Assembly: GCA_913773715.1 (NCBI GenBank)
Contig: CAJYHD010000431.1
Coordinates: forward strand, 1 to 7,478
DNA length: 7,478 nt
Source: an uncultured Sphingobium sp.
GTDB taxonomy: Bacteria; Pseudomonadota; Alphaproteobacteria; Sphingomonadales; Sphingomonadaceae
Direction of reading: 5' to 3'
Part shown: piece after piece, positions 5,339 to 7,478 of the stretch
How the letters are laid out: each line of letters begins with the position of its first letter
How positions within the stretch are numbered: the stretch's first letter is position 1
Program-made: the position numbers and the translations under genes
Notes under the pieces: generated by a model
The model's input: the letters and a program-made list of their open reading frames with translations, nothing else
The model's database searches: none
What the model was told of the DNA's origin: nothing

Positions 5339-6652
5339 ATGTTGATTGCGCCTATCAATACGCGAGCCGCACGCCCCTATTCCCTGGTAGGCGTGCTCGC
5401 TCGATGGCGCTACCAAGCGCTAGGCGGCCTATTGGTGAGCACGCTTGTCCCTTACGCCGCCCGTTTGATGATCGCGGGCGACGAGATCGGCATGCGTCAA
5501 CTCAACCTAACGCTTCTGTGGTGTGCCTGCGCGGTGATGCTGGGAAATTGGCTGTTCCGGAACGTCAGCATCTATCCGGGCGTGGAAGCTAGCGCGTTCC
5601 TCCTCCCCGCCTTCACCGTTTCTTTCACGGTGATCACCATCGTTCTCACGGTTGGACGGTTTGAATATGCCCGTACGCAGTTGATCGCCGGCTATGTTCT
5701 GAGCATCGTCTGGTTCTACTTCGTCCATTCCACGCTGCACCGTCACCAATGGCTGCGTATCGGCTATCTGCCGTTCGGGGCATTCGACAAACTCCCCCAG
5801 GTGCCGCATATTGACTGGGTGCGATTGTCACCCGAGGGGCACCCGACGGATGGTGGCCCTGTTGTTGGCCGGCTTGATGCAATCGCAGCCGATCTGCGCA
5901 TTGATCTACCAGATCATTGGGAACGCACCCTGAGTGATTTCGCGCTGGCGGGGACGCCCGTGTATCATGTCAAGCATCTGGCTGAATCGCTGACAGGGCG
6001 CGTCGAACTCGAACATTTGTCCGAGAATAGTTTTGGCTCGCTGATCCCCAATACGTCATTTCTGATGCTCAAAGGACTTGTCGACTGGATCACCGCGGTG
6101 ATCATGGGCATCGTTCTCCTGCCCCCCCTGTTGTGCGTCGCCCTCGCTGTGCGACTCTCCTCGCCCGGCCCAGCCCTGTTCAAACAGCAGCGCATCGGTT
6201 TTCGAGGCGAGCCGTTCATGGTGTACAAGTTCCGCACCATGCGCGTAGCGGAATCAGACGCCATGTCCGCCCGGGAAACCGCGATGACGCAAACCGGCGA
6301 TTCGAGGATTACACCGCTCGGCGCTATTCTGCGACGCACGCGTATTGATGAGTTGCCGCAGATCCTCAACATTCTGAAAGGTCAGATGAGCTGGATCGGA
6401 CCACGCCCCGAAGCGGTGATCCTGTCACGCTGGTACGAAGACCAAATTCCATTCTATCGCTATCGCCACATCGTGCGTCCCGGCATCACGGGATGGGCGC
6501 AGGTAATTCAGGGGCATGTCGCCGACGTGGCAGATGTGCAAAACAAGCTTCATTACGATTTCTACTATATCAAGAACTTCTCACCATGGATGGATATCCT
6601 GATCGTTGCAAAGACGATCAAGACGATGCTGACAGGCCATGGCGCGCGGTAA
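5339..6652 (+). CDS. Polyprenyl-phosphate sugar-1-phosphate transferase (GumD/WbaP type)
   Basis: This 437-residue membrane enzyme is expected to start repeat-unit synthesis by moving a sugar-1-phosphate from a nucleotide sugar to undecaprenyl phosphate; glucose or galactose is usual in the family, but the sugar cannot be read here. Four membrane helices lie at about 26-43, 57-73, 84-105 and 112-131. A short central domain (about 140-240) follows, then the catalytic Bac_transf domain. It begins with a re-entrant helix containing Pro262-Pro263 and continues with SSPGPALF (274-281), KFRTM (297-301), the catalytic Asp337-Glu338 in RIDELPQ, GPRPE (354-358) and RPGITGWAQV (380-389). It is slightly shorter than typical members (about 465-485), mainly in the central domain. 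The usual Lys-Arg before the re-entrant helix is Lys245-Gly246. The TAG directly before the ATG rules out any upstream start unless that stop is an error. The next gene overlaps its end. Confidence 0.95.
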   Translation: MLIAPINTRAARPYSLVGVLARWRYQALGGLLVSTLVPYAARLMIAGDEIGMRQLNLTLLWCACAVMLGNWLFRNVSIYPGVEASAFLLPAFTVSFTVITIVLTVGRFEYARTQLIAGYVLSIVWFYFVHSTLHRHQWLRIGYLPFGAFDKLPQVPHIDWVRLSPEGHPTDGGPVVGRLDAIAADLRIDLPDHWERTLSDFALAGTPVYHVKHLAESLTGRVELEHLSENSFGSLIPNTSFLMLKGLVDWITAVIMGIVLLPPLLCVALAVRLSSPGPALFKQQRIGFRGEPFMVYKFRTMRVAESDAMSARETAMTQTGDSRITPLGAILRRTRIDELPQILNILKGQMSWIGPRPEAVILSRWYEDQIPFYRYRHIVRPGITGWAQVIQGHVADVADVQNKLHYDFYYIKNFSPWMDILIVAKTIKTMLTGHGAR

Positions 6653-7478
6653 TCGGATGGGATTGATTTCGGCGATAGCGCGGTGGCGACGTAAGCCGCC
6701 ACAAACGTTCAGCAAAGCACCGTTGACCGCGTTGGAGCGTGGCTGGACGTTTCGTCCCAGCCATGTGCGCAAAAGTGTCGTGGCGATTCGCCTGCACTCG
6801 CTCCTCACAGGCGTGCAACGACGGCCCCGCTCCGTGATGCTGAAGCCGGTCTTCGTTGCGCCACGATGGACCTGTTACTTCATCTACGCGCCCGACGGCC
6901 GATTGTCCGAGGCACATCTGTTCACCTTGTCCCGGCTACGTGCCATGTCACGGCCATTGCTGATCGTCTGCGCGACGCCGGATCCGGAACATATTCCTGA
7001 ACCGTTGCGTGATCATGCCGATGCGCTGTGGTGGAAAGCGCTGAGCGGTTACGATTTTTCCGCGTATCGCATCGGACTTGAGGCCATTGCGTCCGCCTCC
7101 CCGCACGCCGACGTTCTGGTCATGAACGACTCCGTCTATGGTCCGTTCACTGACGTGGAACCGATGCTGGCCGAGGCGCCCTGGGATCTCACCGGTTTCA
7201 CGGCCTTTTCGCTGATCGAGAACCACATTCAGTCCTACGCTTTCCAGTTGCGCGACGTCACGTCGCACAGACTGCGCTCTTTATGGCCGATCATGCCGCG
7301 CCGATGGGCCTTCAAGGATTATCGTTCGGTTATCTACATGCAGGAAACTCGCTTCGCGCGTATGGCCGCGAAGCGCATGTCGGTTGGTGCGCTATGGTAT
7401 GCTGACGCCGCGGTCTGCGGCGATCCGTCGCTTTATGTCGCCCCCGAACTGCTGGCGGAGAATTTCCCGTTCCTGAAG
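6639..7478 (+). CDS. RgpF-type (rhamnan synthesis protein F) glycosyltransferase, 3' end missing
   Basis: The frame runs from an ATG at 6639, inside the end of the sugar transferase gene, to the window edge with no stop (280 codons seen). An in-frame ATG at 6657, four bases after that gene's stop, is an equally possible start; neither has a good ribosome binding site, suggesting translational coupling. Family marks in order are: YAPDGRLSEAHLF (83-95), GYDFSAYRIGLEAI (137-150), VMNDSVYGPF (161-170), and GFTAFSLIENHIQSYAFQL (186-204), which correspond to the RgpF consensus features D-G-x-h-S, G-Y-D-F/x-G-L, N-D-S-x-x-G and H-h-Q-S-Y-F. RgpF proteins act in rhamnose polymer assembly as presumed cytoplasmic glycosyltransferases; rhamnose transfer here is inferred. 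A basic N-terminal extension of about 70 residues precedes the recognised part. Confidence 0.88.
   Translation, partial: MARGNRMGLISAIARWRRKPPQTFSKAPLTALERGWTFRPSHVRKSVVAIRLHSLLTGVQRRPRSVMLKPVFVAPRWTCYFIYAPDGRLSEAHLFTLSRLRAMSRPLLIVCATPDPEHIPEPLRDHADALWWKALSGYDFSAYRIGLEAIASASPHADVLVMNDSVYGPFTDVEPMLAEAPWDLTGFTAFSLIENHIQSYAFQLRDVTSHRLRSLWPIMPRRWAFKDYRSVIYMQETRFARMAAKRMSVGALWYADAAVCGDPSLYVAPELLAENFPFLK

Noticed and set aside
5275..5592. A 105-codon reading frame overlapping the start of the sugar transferase.
   Set aside because: It is an out-of-frame shadow. Its composition is arginine and proline rich without any recognisable domain, while the other frame encodes membrane helices and a complete enzyme.

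Overview
The window looks like the interior of an exopolysaccharide or capsule assembly locus from an alphaproteobacterium, most likely a sphingomonad (Sphingomonas, Novosphingobium or a relative). This rests on the G+C-rich codon use, the gene content and order, and the style of the tyrosine-rich kinase tail. The genus is an inference. All genes lie on the + strand. I see no tRNA, rRNA, insertion sequence, CRISPR array or phage gene.

Layout: (1) 1-693, the 3' part of a polytopic O-antigen ligase/polymerase (Wzy/WaaL-type) protein; (2) a 66-base leader with a GC-rich hairpin; (3) 760-1467, an outer-membrane polysaccharide export lipoprotein (Wza/GumB type); (4) 1477-3684, a fused chain-length regulator and bacterial tyrosine kinase (Wzc type); (5) 3686-4900, an unrecognised membrane-anchored protein with helical repeats and a beta-rich C-terminus; (6) 4907-5200, a small putatively exported protein of unknown function; (7) a leader of about 100 bases with a hairpin, a strong ribosome binding site and a 12-codon upstream reading frame; (8) 5339-6652, a polyprenyl-phosphate sugar-1-phosphate transferase (GumD/WbaP type); (9) 6639-7478, the 5' part of an RgpF-type (rhamnan synthesis protein F) glycosyltransferase that runs off the window.

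Together these genes fit a Wzx/Wzy-dependent pathway. The sugar transferase loads the first sugar on the lipid carrier, glycosyltransferases such as the RgpF homologue extend it, and the Wzy-type protein polymerises repeats in the periplasm. The Wzc-type kinase sets chain length and couples to the Wza-type outer-membrane channel. No flippase and no tyrosine phosphatase is visible, so the locus must extend beyond both ends or rely on genes elsewhere.

Most junctions are tight (overlaps, or gaps of 1 to 9 bases, with Shine-Dalgarno bases overlapping the preceding stop codon), so the genes are probably co-transcribed. The exceptions are the two leaders before 760 and before 5300/5339. Both contain the same ten bases, ACCGATATAG, at a similar distance from the next start codon, and both can form hairpins. 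The points most worth a second look are this shared element, the stop codon immediately before the sugar transferase ATG, the degenerate oligomerisation motif of the kinase, and the two unassigned genes at 3686-5200.
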